The position numbers and the translations under genes were made by a program. The notes beneath the pieces are model-generated. The model saw only the letters and a program-made list of their open reading frames with translations. It had not been told where the DNA came from and did not search any database. This document shows, piece after piece, positions 53,309 through 62,118 of a stretch of DNA of 64,000 bases. The first letter of the stretch is position 1. Each line of letters opens with the position of its first letter. Origin of the DNA: Zhouia spongiae (GTDB lineage Bacteria > Bacteroidota > Bacteroidia > Flavobacteriales > Flavobacteriaceae); the NCBI RefSeq assembly GCF_022760175.1, contig NZ_CP094326.1:2716804-2780803 (forward strand), read 5' to 3'.

Positions 53309-55723
53309 ATGAAATATGAAATAAACAAACATAAATGGCTGGTGATTATTTTTTTCTTAATGGCATTGCTGGTTGTCAGCTGTAGTAAAAAAGAAAAAAT
53401 AGAAAAACCTTTGGTAGCGCTGACACAATATGTGGATCCGCAGATTGGCTCGGTGCATGGACGATGGTTTTTTTATACCCCGGCGGCACGACCATTTGGA
53501 ATGGCCAAACTAGCGCCACATACCAATGGTTATAATAGTGCAGGAGGATGGGGGCCTACGGGATACGACGATCGGCATACCTCAATAGAAGGCTTTGGAC
53601 ATTTTCATGAGTTTCAGATAGGAGGATTGGTATTCATGCCCACAGTCGGAAGTGTAAAAACTGTTCCGGGAACACTGGAAGATCCGGACTCAGGATATCG
53701 ATCACGCTTTAATAAACCCACAGAGCATGCGGAGGTAGGGTATTATCGAGTTCGTTTAAACGACTATCAGATAGAAGCAGAAATAACAGCCACTGAAAGG
53801 GTAGGTTTTCACAGATATACTTTTCCAAAGACCGATGAGGCAAACCTGATTATAGATATTGGACACAAGCAGGGAGAAAGTGGTGATGTGACCGATGCCT
53901 TTGCACAATTGGTAAATGAAAATGAAATTGAAGGTTATATAGAAACATATCCGGAGTATGTGAAATTTTGCGATCCGGGTAAGCGGGTTAAAATGTATTT
54001 CGTTGCCAGGCTCAGTAAAAAACCACTTGCCGTGGGAGCTTTTAAAGATACTGTCCAGAACATTGATGTTCCAAAAACGGAAGGAACGGATAACGGACTG
54101 TTCCTGAGGTTTTCAATGCAGGAAGGGGAGCAACTCGAAATACAAACCGGATTAAGTTACACCTCCGTTAAAAATGCAAGGTTAAATTTAAATGTAGAGG
54201 CTGCAGAAAGAACCTTTGATGATGTCCATAATGAATCAAAGGTAGTATGGAACCAAAAGCTCAATAATATTGTAGTAGAAGGAGGTGAAGAGAAAGACAG
54301 AATTAAATTTTATACCGGCTTGTACCATGCGTTACTGGGACGGGGATTGGCCAGCGATGTTAATGGAAATTACCCAATGGCAGATGGCGGAATAGGACAG
54401 ATTTCCCTAGACGAAAATGGGAAGCCTGCCTATCAACATTATAATACGGATGGAATGTGGGGAGGTTTCTGGAACCTAAGCCAATTGTGGGCACTGGCAT
54501 TCCCATCCTATTTTAAAGAGTACTTGCAATCGAATATCGATTTATATAAGAAAAGAGGCTGGTTACATGATGGTGAGGCAGCCGGAGTTTATACTAATGG
54601 GGTACAAACTAATTTTCAGGGGCTGCTCATAGCCTCAGCTTACAATGTCGGTATCAGGGATTTTGATATTCAATCGGGATATAAGGCTGCATTAAAGAAC
54701 GAACTGGATTATCACGACCGTAATCTCGGGAATGGTAAATATGATCTCAGTTACTTTGTAAAAGATCATTACATACCTCATAAAGATACTATCATTTCTA
54801 ACGGATGGGTGTTTAATTTCGGAGCCTCACATACTTTGGAATATAGTTTTAGTTCTTATGCAGTAGCCCAAATGGCGAAACAGTTAAAGGATAGTATCAG
54901 TTATAAAAAACTGATAAGTCAGGCTGGGTATTACAAGAACTTATTCGATGAAAAAACAAAATTTATAAGGCCAAAACTCGAAAACGGTAATTTCATTCAG
55001 GATTTTGATCCGATGAAGGGATGGGATGGTTTTCAGGAGGGGAATGCATTCCAGTATACCTGGTATGTGCCTCATGATGTGCAGGGACTCATAAATCTGA
55101 TGGGAAAGCAGCTTTTTAATGAACGCCTTGAACAAATGTTTACAGCTGCACGAAAAAGCATGTTCGGAGGCGGATCAGAAGAAATACACAGTTTTTCAGG
55201 AGTAGAAAAATTATACAATCATGGCAATCAGCCGTGTTTGCATAACCCCTGGCTTTTTAATTATTCAGGAAAACCGTGGCTCACTCAAAAATGGGTTCGA
55301 ACTATTTGTAATGAGTTTTATGGTACAGAAGCTTTGCACGGCTACGGAGTTGGACAAGATGAAGATCAGGGGCAATTGGGAGCGTGGTATGTGATGGCCG
55401 CGATGGGCTTGTTTGATGTTCAGGGGCATAGTAATTCCGATCCTACATTTCAGTTCGGAAGTCCGCTTTTCGATAAAATCAGTATCAAGTTAGATTCGCA
55501 ATATTACCAGGGCAATGCGCTGGTAATAGAAGCGGTGAATCAAGATCCCGATAATAAATATATTCAGGCAGCTGTCTTTAACGGAACGCCTGTAAACACA
55601 AACTGGATTTCCCGGAAGCAACTGATGAAAGGGGGAAAACTCATCTTTACATTAGGAAAAGAACCAAATAAAAACTGGGGCGTGCAATCACTGCCTCCAT
55701 CAATGTCTAACCTTAAAAATTAG
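53309..55723 (+). CDS. GH92 family glycosidase, lipoprotein
   Basis: An 804-residue GH92 protein with a lipoprotein signal (LVIIFFLMALLVVSCSKKE). The fold starts at TQYVDPQIGSVHGRW and PFGMAKLAPHTNG. The acid residue is conserved in FQEGNAFQYTWYVPHD (Glu near 577) and the base motif is DEDQGQLGAWYVM. At the expected SHTHLSG position it reads GFGHFHEFQIGGLVF. It is the most diverged of the three GH92 proteins here, suggesting another linkage or substrate. Followed 12 bases later by the (alpha/alpha)6 protein, so co-transcribed with it. Confidence 0.87.
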   Translation: MKYEINKHKWLVIIFFLMALLVVSCSKKEKIEKPLVALTQYVDPQIGSVHGRWFFYTPAARPFGMAKLAPHTNGYNSAGGWGPTGYDDRHTSIEGFGHFHEFQIGGLVFMPTVGSVKTVPGTLEDPDSGYRSRFNKPTEHAEVGYYRVRLNDYQIEAEITATERVGFHRYTFPKTDEANLIIDIGHKQGESGDVTDAFAQLVNENEIEGYIETYPEYVKFCDPGKRVKMYFVARLSKKPLAVGAFKDTVQNIDVPKTEGTDNGLFLRFSMQEGEQLEIQTGLSYTSVKNARLNLNVEAAERTFDDVHNESKVVWNQKLNNIVVEGGEEKDRIKFYTGLYHALLGRGLASDVNGNYPMADGGIGQISLDENGKPAYQHYNTDGMWGGFWNLSQLWALAFPSYFKEYLQSNIDLYKKRGWLHDGEAAGVYTNGVQTNFQGLLIASAYNVGIRDFDIQSGYKAALKNELDYHDRNLGNGKYDLSYFVKDHYIPHKDTIISNGWVFNFGASHTLEYSFSSYAVAQMAKQLKDSISYKKLISQAGYYKNLFDEKTKFIRPKLENGNFIQDFDPMKGWDGFQEGNAFQYTWYVPHDVQGLINLMGKQLFNERLEQMFTAARKSMFGGGSEEIHSFSGVEKLYNHGNQPCLHNPWLFNYSGKPWLTQKWVRTICNEFYGTEALHGYGVGQDEDQGQLGAWYVMAAMGLFDVQGHSNSDPTFQFGSPLFDKISIKLDSQYYQGNALVIEAVNQDPDNKYIQAAVFNGTPVNTNWISRKQLMKGGKLIFTLGKEPNKNWGVQSLPPSMSNLKN

Positions 55724-55735
55724 CTTACCATAACG

Positions 55736-57031
55736 ATGAAGAAATTATTAGTAACCGGAATAGCAATAATGATAACTGCGTGTTCTTCAAACAAAGAAGA
55801 TAAAAAACTGGCGGCAGAGATATTGTCCGACAAGAATTTTAAAGAAGTAACAGAAAAAGCTCTCGAAGTCGTTAAAACCGGATTTAATGCAGGTGATGGT
55901 TATGGCGAGGTGTGGATTAGGGATTACAATACATTTATTGAATTATCGGCAGAAGTATTTGATCACAATACGCTTAAGGAGAATCTATTAGTGTTCTTCA
56001 GGTTACAGGGAAATGATGGAAATATTATAGACGGGTTTATTCCAAAAGAAAAAGCAGTAGCAACAGAGGGCGGGTATCAATACATATATTCAGATCTCGA
56101 ACCCGACTATTGCGGACATAAAAATACAGTGGAAACAGACCATGAAAGTTCTCTGGTACAGGCTGTCTACAGATATGTGAAAAAGACAGGAGATGCCGAT
56201 TTTCTGAATGTTAAAGTAGGGGATGCTACGGTGGCTGAACGTATAGAAAACTCGATGACATTTTTAATGAATGAACGCTGGAGTGCTAAATACGGATTGA
56301 TCTATGGAGCCACTACTGCCGATTGGGGCGATGTACAACACTCACATCCCTGGGGAGTATATATTACTGAAGACACCCATTATTGTGTAGATATCTATGA
56401 TAATGCCATGATGCTGATTGCCCTTGATAACATGATGGAGTTAATACCTGTGACTAAGGTCAAATGGGGGCCAATTCGTAATGAAATTGCTAAAAATACA
56501 ATGCAGGTTTTGTGGGATGATGAACACCAGAAATTTATCCCTCATGTTTATTTAGACGGATCCCCTTATCCGGATGATTTTAATGAAAATGAAATTTACT
56601 ACCACGGGGGAACAGCAGTAGCTATTGAGGCAGGGTTATTGAATAAGGAACAGATCAAAAGTGCTCTCGGCAAAATGATAGCAAATGTAAAAGCATCCGG
56701 AGCAGGTTCCATAGGTTTAACGATGTACCCTCCATATCCTGACTGGGCTTTCGAAAACAAGGGGATGTACCCTTACGGCTACCAGAATGGAGGCGATTGG
56801 ACCTGGTTTGGAGCCAGAATGATCCAACAGCTTATCCGCTATGGTTTTGTAAAAGAAGCCTATGAGCAAATGCAGCCTATGACTGATCGTGTCGTAAAAA
56901 ATAATGGCTTTTTTGAATGGTATACAGTAGATAATAAACCTGAAGGCTCCGGTACTTTCAGAGGATCGGCAGGTGTACTTTATAAAGCTATTCAGCAGTT
57001 TTACGATTGGGCTGCAGAAGTAGAAAAATAA
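55736..57031 (+). CDS. Unassigned (alpha/alpha)6-barrel glycosidase-like lipoprotein
   Basis: A 431-residue protein with lipoprotein signal (LLVTGIAIMITACSSNK). Helical repeats and acidic aromatic motifs (GYGEVWIRDYNTFIEL, VETDHESSLVQAVYRYV, GATTADWGDVQHSHPWG, GGDWTWFGARMIQQL) point to a six-hairpin glycosidase fold like that of GH37, GH63 and GH125, but the diagnostic motifs of none were recognised. Candidate catalytic acids are the Asp of WIRDYN, the Asp of TADWGD and the Glu of FFEWYT. It is located between two GH92 genes with a 12-base gap upstream, so it should act on the same glycan. Confidence 0.7.
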   Translation: MKKLLVTGIAIMITACSSNKEDKKLAAEILSDKNFKEVTEKALEVVKTGFNAGDGYGEVWIRDYNTFIELSAEVFDHNTLKENLLVFFRLQGNDGNIIDGFIPKEKAVATEGGYQYIYSDLEPDYCGHKNTVETDHESSLVQAVYRYVKKTGDADFLNVKVGDATVAERIENSMTFLMNERWSAKYGLIYGATTADWGDVQHSHPWGVYITEDTHYCVDIYDNAMMLIALDNMMELIPVTKVKWGPIRNEIAKNTMQVLWDDEHQKFIPHVYLDGSPYPDDFNENEIYYHGGTAVAIEAGLLNKEQIKSALGKMIANVKASGAGSIGLTMYPPYPDWAFENKGMYPYGYQNGGDWTWFGARMIQQLIRYGFVKEAYEQMQPMTDRVVKNNGFFEWYTVDNKPEGSGTFRGSAGVLYKAIQQFYDWAAEVEK

Positions 57032-57080
57032 GAGATTACGTTATGCACAGCTTTTTAAAATCATTTTCACAACGCTAATT

Positions 57081-57090
57081 TGTTTAGACA
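57081..57090. promoter_or_regulatory. Candidate second GntR/HutC-type operator
   Basis: TGTTTAGACA differs at one base from the HutC-type operator TGTATAGACA and agrees at 8 of 10 positions with the site at 48846-48855 (read as TGTACAGACA). It lies 40 bases before the third GH92 gene in the only gap of this part of the cluster. Confidence 0.45.
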
Positions 57091-57129
57091 TTTAAACATA
57101 TAAAACACCTTTTAATCAACCACAATACG

Positions 57130-59415
57130 ATGAGAATTTTAATATTGATACTTCATGTTTTCCTTTTTATAAATATAAGCTTTGGTCAATTCACCAAAAC
57201 GCCTTCAGAGTACGTTGATGTATTTATGGGAACTTCCAATTCAAGATGGATGTTAGGGCCTTATGCAACCGTACCGTTCGGAATGATACAGTTGGGTCCG
57301 GACAACCAGGGCAACCAATGGATGGGTGGTTATGAATATGCAATAAACAGTGTTTCTGGGTTTAGCCATATACATGCCTGGACCATGGCTGGGTTACGCA
57401 TGATGCCTACAACTGCAGACCTGGTAATAGAAGATCGTCCGGTTGATGCACCTTATAAAGGAGCCAATGCCGGATATCATTCCCGGATATTGAAAGAAAG
57501 TGAAAAAGGTTCGCCCGGGTATTATTCGGTATACCTGTATGATCATGACGTGAAAGCTGAAATAACGGCCACTACCCGTTGTGGTTTCCAGAAATATACC
57601 TTTCCAGAGAAAAAAGAATCCCGGATACTGATTGACCTGTTGATACCTTCGGAATACGGAATGAAAATAAATGATGCCAGGATTACCAAAGTCAGTAATA
57701 CGGAAATAGAAGGCTATGCAGATTGTGTAAGCTCGTGGTGGAACAATTACAAACTGCATTTTGTGCTGCAGTTTAGTAAACCGTTTAAAATAATGAATGG
57801 CTGGAACGAGGGGAAAGAGCAAGACGATATTACTGAAATAACAGGAAAGAACGATATTGGAGCCTATGTGATCTATGAAACAGAGAAAGATGAAGAAATA
57901 TTGGTGAGATCAGGAATATCGATGGTGAATATAGACCAGGCCAGGTTAAACCTGGAAACGGAGATCACCATTCCTTTCGGATGGGACTTTAATGCCGTTG
58001 TTAATAATGCTCAGGAAGCATGGAACAAAATCCTGAAACGTATAAACGTAGCAGGCGGCACTGAAGAAGACAAAATAAAATTTTACACGAATCTTTACAG
58101 AGCCTATGCGGCAAAACAAACATGGAACGATGTGAACGGAAAGTATATGGATCCTTGCGAAAACGAGCAAGAGTCCGCTAAAGGCGTAGCTATGTATGGC
58201 GGTGATGCCTTTTGGAACTCGTTCTGGAACCTTAATGGTTTGTGGTCGCTGGTTACTCCCGATATTACTAAAAACTGGGTAAATACACAGCTGGAATTAT
58301 ATGAGAAGACAGGATGGACGGGGAAAGGACCTACCGGATTGGAATACTCAGGAATTATGGAGGGATCACATGAGATGGCCCTGATGTTGAGCGCCTATCA
58401 GAAAGGGATTTATACTGAAGACCCCGGGAAACTGTATGAGGCCATGAAGAAAAATGTGACCGTTAGCGGCATTAACCACGAATGTGGCGGACATGCAGGG
58501 AATCCGGGCTTGGATAATTATATAAAATACGGATATATGCCTATGGATAAGGGAGTTACCAATAAAACCCTCGACTATGCTTTTGATGACTGGTGTGTAG
58601 CTCAGATGGCCAAGGCCGCAGGCTATAGAAAAGACTATAAATACTTTATAAAACGTTCCGAAAATTATAAAAATTCATTTCATCCTGAATATAGATTTAT
58701 AGTTCCCAAAGATAGTAAGGGAAAATGGAAGGAAAATTTTAGTGCTTTCGATAACTATAGCTTCATTGAGGGGAATAGCTGGCAATATTCATTGTATGTA
58801 CCGCATGATATCCCGGGGGTAATAGATTTAATAGGAAAAGATCTGTTCAATCAAAGGCTGGAAGAAGGGTTTAAAAAATCAAAAGAACACAAATATGCAG
58901 CCCACGCACTGGACAGAACCGGAGGAAGAAAATCAGAGTATTACATCAATCATGGTAATCAGGTAAATATGCAGGCCGCGTGGTTGTTCAATTATTCCGG
59001 GAAACCATGGCTGACGCAAAAATATACCCGAGATATTATGGAAACTTATTACGGGTCGACTCCCTACCACGGTTGGGAAGGCGATGAGGATGAAGGACAG
59101 ATGGGAGCTTGGTTTGTAATGAGTTCGATGGGGTTATTTGAGATGAATGGAGGAGGGGATGCAGATCCTGTGCTTGATATCAGTAGTCCGCTGTTTGACA
59201 AGATTGTCATAAAACTTGATGAGAATTATTATCCGGGAAATGAATTTGTAATTGAGACTCTAAACAATTCCAAAAAAAATATTTATATCCAATCTGCGAC
59301 ACTCAATGACAGGGCGTTAAGGTCTTGCCGGATAAAATATAAAGACTTGGTTAAAGGAGGTAAATTGGTCTTGATAATGGGAGACAGGCCCAACATAAAC
59401 TGGGGGAAGCACTAA
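57130..59415 (+). CDS. GH92 family glycosidase
   Basis: A 761-residue exported GH92 protein with a classical signal (ILILILHVFLFINISFGQ) and no lipobox. Start of the fold is SEYVDVFMGTSNSRWM followed by VPFGMIQLGPDNQ. The acid glutamate is in FIEGNSWQYSLYVPHD (near 547) and the base motif is DEDEGQMGAWFVM. The variable loop reads FSHIHAWTMAGLRMM, close to the first GH92 protein of the cluster, so these two are nearest relatives. It ends 9 bases before the ROK-isomerase fusion. Confidence 0.88.
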   Translation: MRILILILHVFLFINISFGQFTKTPSEYVDVFMGTSNSRWMLGPYATVPFGMIQLGPDNQGNQWMGGYEYAINSVSGFSHIHAWTMAGLRMMPTTADLVIEDRPVDAPYKGANAGYHSRILKESEKGSPGYYSVYLYDHDVKAEITATTRCGFQKYTFPEKKESRILIDLLIPSEYGMKINDARITKVSNTEIEGYADCVSSWWNNYKLHFVLQFSKPFKIMNGWNEGKEQDDITEITGKNDIGAYVIYETEKDEEILVRSGISMVNIDQARLNLETEITIPFGWDFNAVVNNAQEAWNKILKRINVAGGTEEDKIKFYTNLYRAYAAKQTWNDVNGKYMDPCENEQESAKGVAMYGGDAFWNSFWNLNGLWSLVTPDITKNWVNTQLELYEKTGWTGKGPTGLEYSGIMEGSHEMALMLSAYQKGIYTEDPGKLYEAMKKNVTVSGINHECGGHAGNPGLDNYIKYGYMPMDKGVTNKTLDYAFDDWCVAQMAKAAGYRKDYKYFIKRSENYKNSFHPEYRFIVPKDSKGKWKENFSAFDNYSFIEGNSWQYSLYVPHDIPGVIDLIGKDLFNQRLEEGFKKSKEHKYAAHALDRTGGRKSEYYINHGNQVNMQAAWLFNYSGKPWLTQKYTRDIMETYYGSTPYHGWEGDEDEGQMGAWFVMSSMGLFEMNGGGDADPVLDISSPLFDKIVIKLDENYYPGNEFVIETLNNSKKNIYIQSATLNDRALRSCRIKYKDLVKGGKLVLIMGDRPNINWGKH

Positions 59416-59424
59416 AACATAAGA

Positions 59425-62118
59425 ATGGCTGAAACAAAAAAGAAATATGCAATTGGTGTAGATATAGGAGGATCCCATATTGCAACTGCCGTGGTAGATA
59501 TTCAAAACAGGAAGGTTATTCCGGAAACTAAAATCCACGTGCCTCTTGATTCAGGCCAGAATGCCGGTAGCATACTTGAAATTTGGGTTAGGACCATAAA
59601 GGAGAGTGTGCAAAGAGCAGGTAATTTACCTGTTTGGGGTATTGGCTTTTCTATCCCGGGGCCGGCTGATTATCAACAGGGAATTTTAAAGATAAAAGGA
59701 TGTAATAAGTATGAAAGCCTGTTTGGCATTGATATAAAAACACTTTTAGCAACAAAACTAAAGGATTGTCTGATCGATCCTGATAACATAGTATTCATTA
59801 ATGACGCCAGCGGGTTTTTATTGGGAGAAGTATGGTCGGAAGGTCTGGAAGACGATAACATAGTAGCCATTACTCTGGGAACAGGTATAGGTTCGGGATT
59901 TATGCAGAATGGATCTATTGTTTCTGATGCTGAGAACATTCCTGAGTATGGAGAGATCTATAATCTGCCTTATAGGGCACGTACGGCTGAAGACTGGATA
60001 TCGACCCAATGGTTCTTAAGCAGATATGAAGAAATATTTAAGGCCGGTGTCCAGAACGTAAAACAAATAGCCGAAGCGGCCGCCTATGATGAAAGGGCGC
60101 AATTCATATTTGAAGAATTCGGAATGAACCTGGGGAGTTTATTATTTCCCGTACTTGAGAAGTTTGATGCCGATTTGCTAATACTAGGAGGTAATATAAC
60201 AAAAGGGTATTCCTTGTTTAAGGATACATTCGAGAAAGCATTTAATGATGCCCCCCCTAAAATACATTTTGCTAGAGAAACTGAAAATGCCGCAATACTT
60301 GGGGCGGTTAAAAATTTGATAATCATGGATGAAACTAATGTAAAAAGAAGAGAAACCGAACAAATTTTAATGCCGGTAAGGCAATCCGAAAAGGTGCAGG
60401 AAGGGTATAATATATTTCCTTCTTTTGAAATTGAAAAAGGAGTCATAGTACAAGGCTTTGATACTTTAGCTCGAGAGATCTCAAAGTATAAAAAAGTGTG
60501 TATAGAGGGGTATGTGGGTGTAGATTGGGATTTTTTTATCGGGAATCTATCGAAAGCACTCCATGCTCTCGAAGTTGAGAACATAGCCTGTTCGGTTTTT
60601 TCGGCCTATAAAAATGAATCCGAAATAGAAGAAATGATATCCCCTTTTTTAGGAGGCGATGATCCAGTTTTTGGACGTTTGTTTGAGGGAGAACTGGAAA
60701 GTTTTATCGATGTTGATAAACTCAGTTCCATAAAAGCTGATGACAATTGTCTCTCAATTATATACGGACCGGGAGCTTCTTTAGGTAATTGGGATGCCAA
60801 ACTGATTTATATAGATATCCCTAAAAATGAGATTCAATACAGGTCGAGAGCAGGTTGGGTAACAAATCTGGGAGTTCAGAATCCAATACCTCCAAAGCCA
60901 CAGTATAAAAGAATGTTCTTTGTAGACTGGCCGGTTTTGAACAAGCATAAAAAAGACCTTTTAAAGGATATAGATTATATTATTGACGGTCAATATCTAA
61001 ATGATATTTCATGGTGTAGCGGAGATACTTTCAGGTTGTCTTTGAATCAAATGTCTAAAAACGCATTTAGGGCTAGACCATGGTTTGAACCGGGTGTATG
61101 GGGAGGTGACTGGATTAAAAAAAATATAGCAGGACTTTCTCAGGATGTTGTAAATTATGCCTGGTCTTTTGAGCTGATAGTACCGGAAAACGGAATTGTG
61201 TTTTCATACAAAGGAGTAAACCTCGAAGTGTCTTTCGACTTTCTGATGTTTAATGACAATAAGGCCATTCTTGGTGATGCGGCAAAGACCTTTGGAACAG
61301 ATTTTCCTATCAGGTTTGATTTTTTAGATACATTTAACGGCGACAAGCTCTCCTTGCAATGTCATCCTTCTCCTAATTTTATAACGGAGCAGTTCGGCGA
61401 AAGGTTTACTCAGGATGAGACCTATTATATACTGGATGCAGAACCTGATGCGAAAGTATATTTAGGTTTTCACGAAAATATAGATGAGGATGAGTTTCAT
61501 AGAGCATTGAACAAGAGTCACAACGATTGTACGCCAATGGATGTTGAAAGCTTTGTGCAGGTACATCCGGCTAAAAAACACGATCTGTTCCTCATCCCAC
61601 ACGGTACGGTACATTGTTCCGGGGAAAACAATTTGGTGCTGGAAATAAGCAGTACCCCTTATATTTATACTTTTAAAATGTACGATTGGATGCGTATGGA
61701 TTTAAACGGACACCCCAGGCCATTGAATATAGAGAGAGGTATGGCCAATCTGAATTTTGATTGTAAAGGAGATGTGGTAAAAGAAGAGTATATTTCGAAA
61801 CAAACTGTAGTAGAAGAAAATGAAGACTCGAAAGTAATCCGTTTGAGTACACATCCACAGCATTTTTATGAAGTTTACAGAATGGAATTTAAGAACCGGA
61901 TTCATGTAACCGGAAATAATCAGTGCCATGTGTTGAGTTTGGTTGAAGGAAATTCTATAGAAGTCATAACGGGAGATAGAAAAATGATTGTCAAGTATGC
62001 GGAAACTTTTGTAATCCCGGCTGAATCCGGCTCGTATAGGATTAACAATCTGGGACCAGGGATGGCCAAGGTTGTTAAATCGTATGTTAAACCAGAAGTA
62101 TGTAATCATGAATTTTAA
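59425..62118 (+). CDS. Fusion of ROK sugar kinase and class I mannose-6-phosphate isomerase
   Basis: Cytoplasmic bifunctional candidate of 897 residues. Residues 1-300 form a ROK kinase (IGVDIGGSHIATAVV, ITLGTGIGSGFMQNG, ADLLILGGNITKGYSLF). Residues about 325-500 resemble a nucleotide-kinase-like P-loop domain with a degenerate Walker A (CIEGYVGVDWD near 358, no GKS/T). Residues about 520-897 form a type I phosphomannose isomerase cupin with metal ligands in QCHPSPNF (near 643) and HGTVHCSGENNLVLE (near 727). The ROK zinc-finger cysteines common in glucokinases are not seen. Most likely role: mannose to mannose-6-phosphate to fructose-6-phosphate in one protein. It overlaps the porter gene by 11 bases. 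Confidence 0.85.
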   Translation: MAETKKKYAIGVDIGGSHIATAVVDIQNRKVIPETKIHVPLDSGQNAGSILEIWVRTIKESVQRAGNLPVWGIGFSIPGPADYQQGILKIKGCNKYESLFGIDIKTLLATKLKDCLIDPDNIVFINDASGFLLGEVWSEGLEDDNIVAITLGTGIGSGFMQNGSIVSDAENIPEYGEIYNLPYRARTAEDWISTQWFLSRYEEIFKAGVQNVKQIAEAAAYDERAQFIFEEFGMNLGSLLFPVLEKFDADLLILGGNITKGYSLFKDTFEKAFNDAPPKIHFARETENAAILGAVKNLIIMDETNVKRRETEQILMPVRQSEKVQEGYNIFPSFEIEKGVIVQGFDTLAREISKYKKVCIEGYVGVDWDFFIGNLSKALHALEVENIACSVFSAYKNESEIEEMISPFLGGDDPVFGRLFEGELESFIDVDKLSSIKADDNCLSIIYGPGASLGNWDAKLIYIDIPKNEIQYRSRAGWVTNLGVQNPIPPKPQYKRMFFVDWPVLNKHKKDLLKDIDYIIDGQYLNDISWCSGDTFRLSLNQMSKNAFRARPWFEPGVWGGDWIKKNIAGLSQDVVNYAWSFELIVPENGIVFSYKGVNLEVSFDFLMFNDNKAILGDAAKTFGTDFPIRFDFLDTFNGDKLSLQCHPSPNFITEQFGERFTQDETYYILDAEPDAKVYLGFHENIDEDEFHRALNKSHNDCTPMDVESFVQVHPAKKHDLFLIPHGTVHCSGENNLVLEISSTPYIYTFKMYDWMRMDLNGHPRPLNIERGMANLNFDCKGDVVKEEYISKQTVVEENEDSKVIRLSTHPQHFYEVYRMEFKNRIHVTGNNQCHVLSLVEGNSIEVITGDRKMIVKYAETFVIPAESGSYRINNLGPGMAKVVKSYVKPEVCNHEF

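Noticed and set aside
48872-59415. Possibility that a GH92 enzyme here is a mannose-1-phospho-mannose uncapping type
   Set aside because: Such enzymes are remembered to have glutamine in place of the general acid; all three proteins keep glutamate in the EGNxxQ motif.
60084-60584. 166-codon ORF antisense to the kinase-isomerase fusion
   Set aside because: Shadow frame of the ROK domain; no recognisable protein features.
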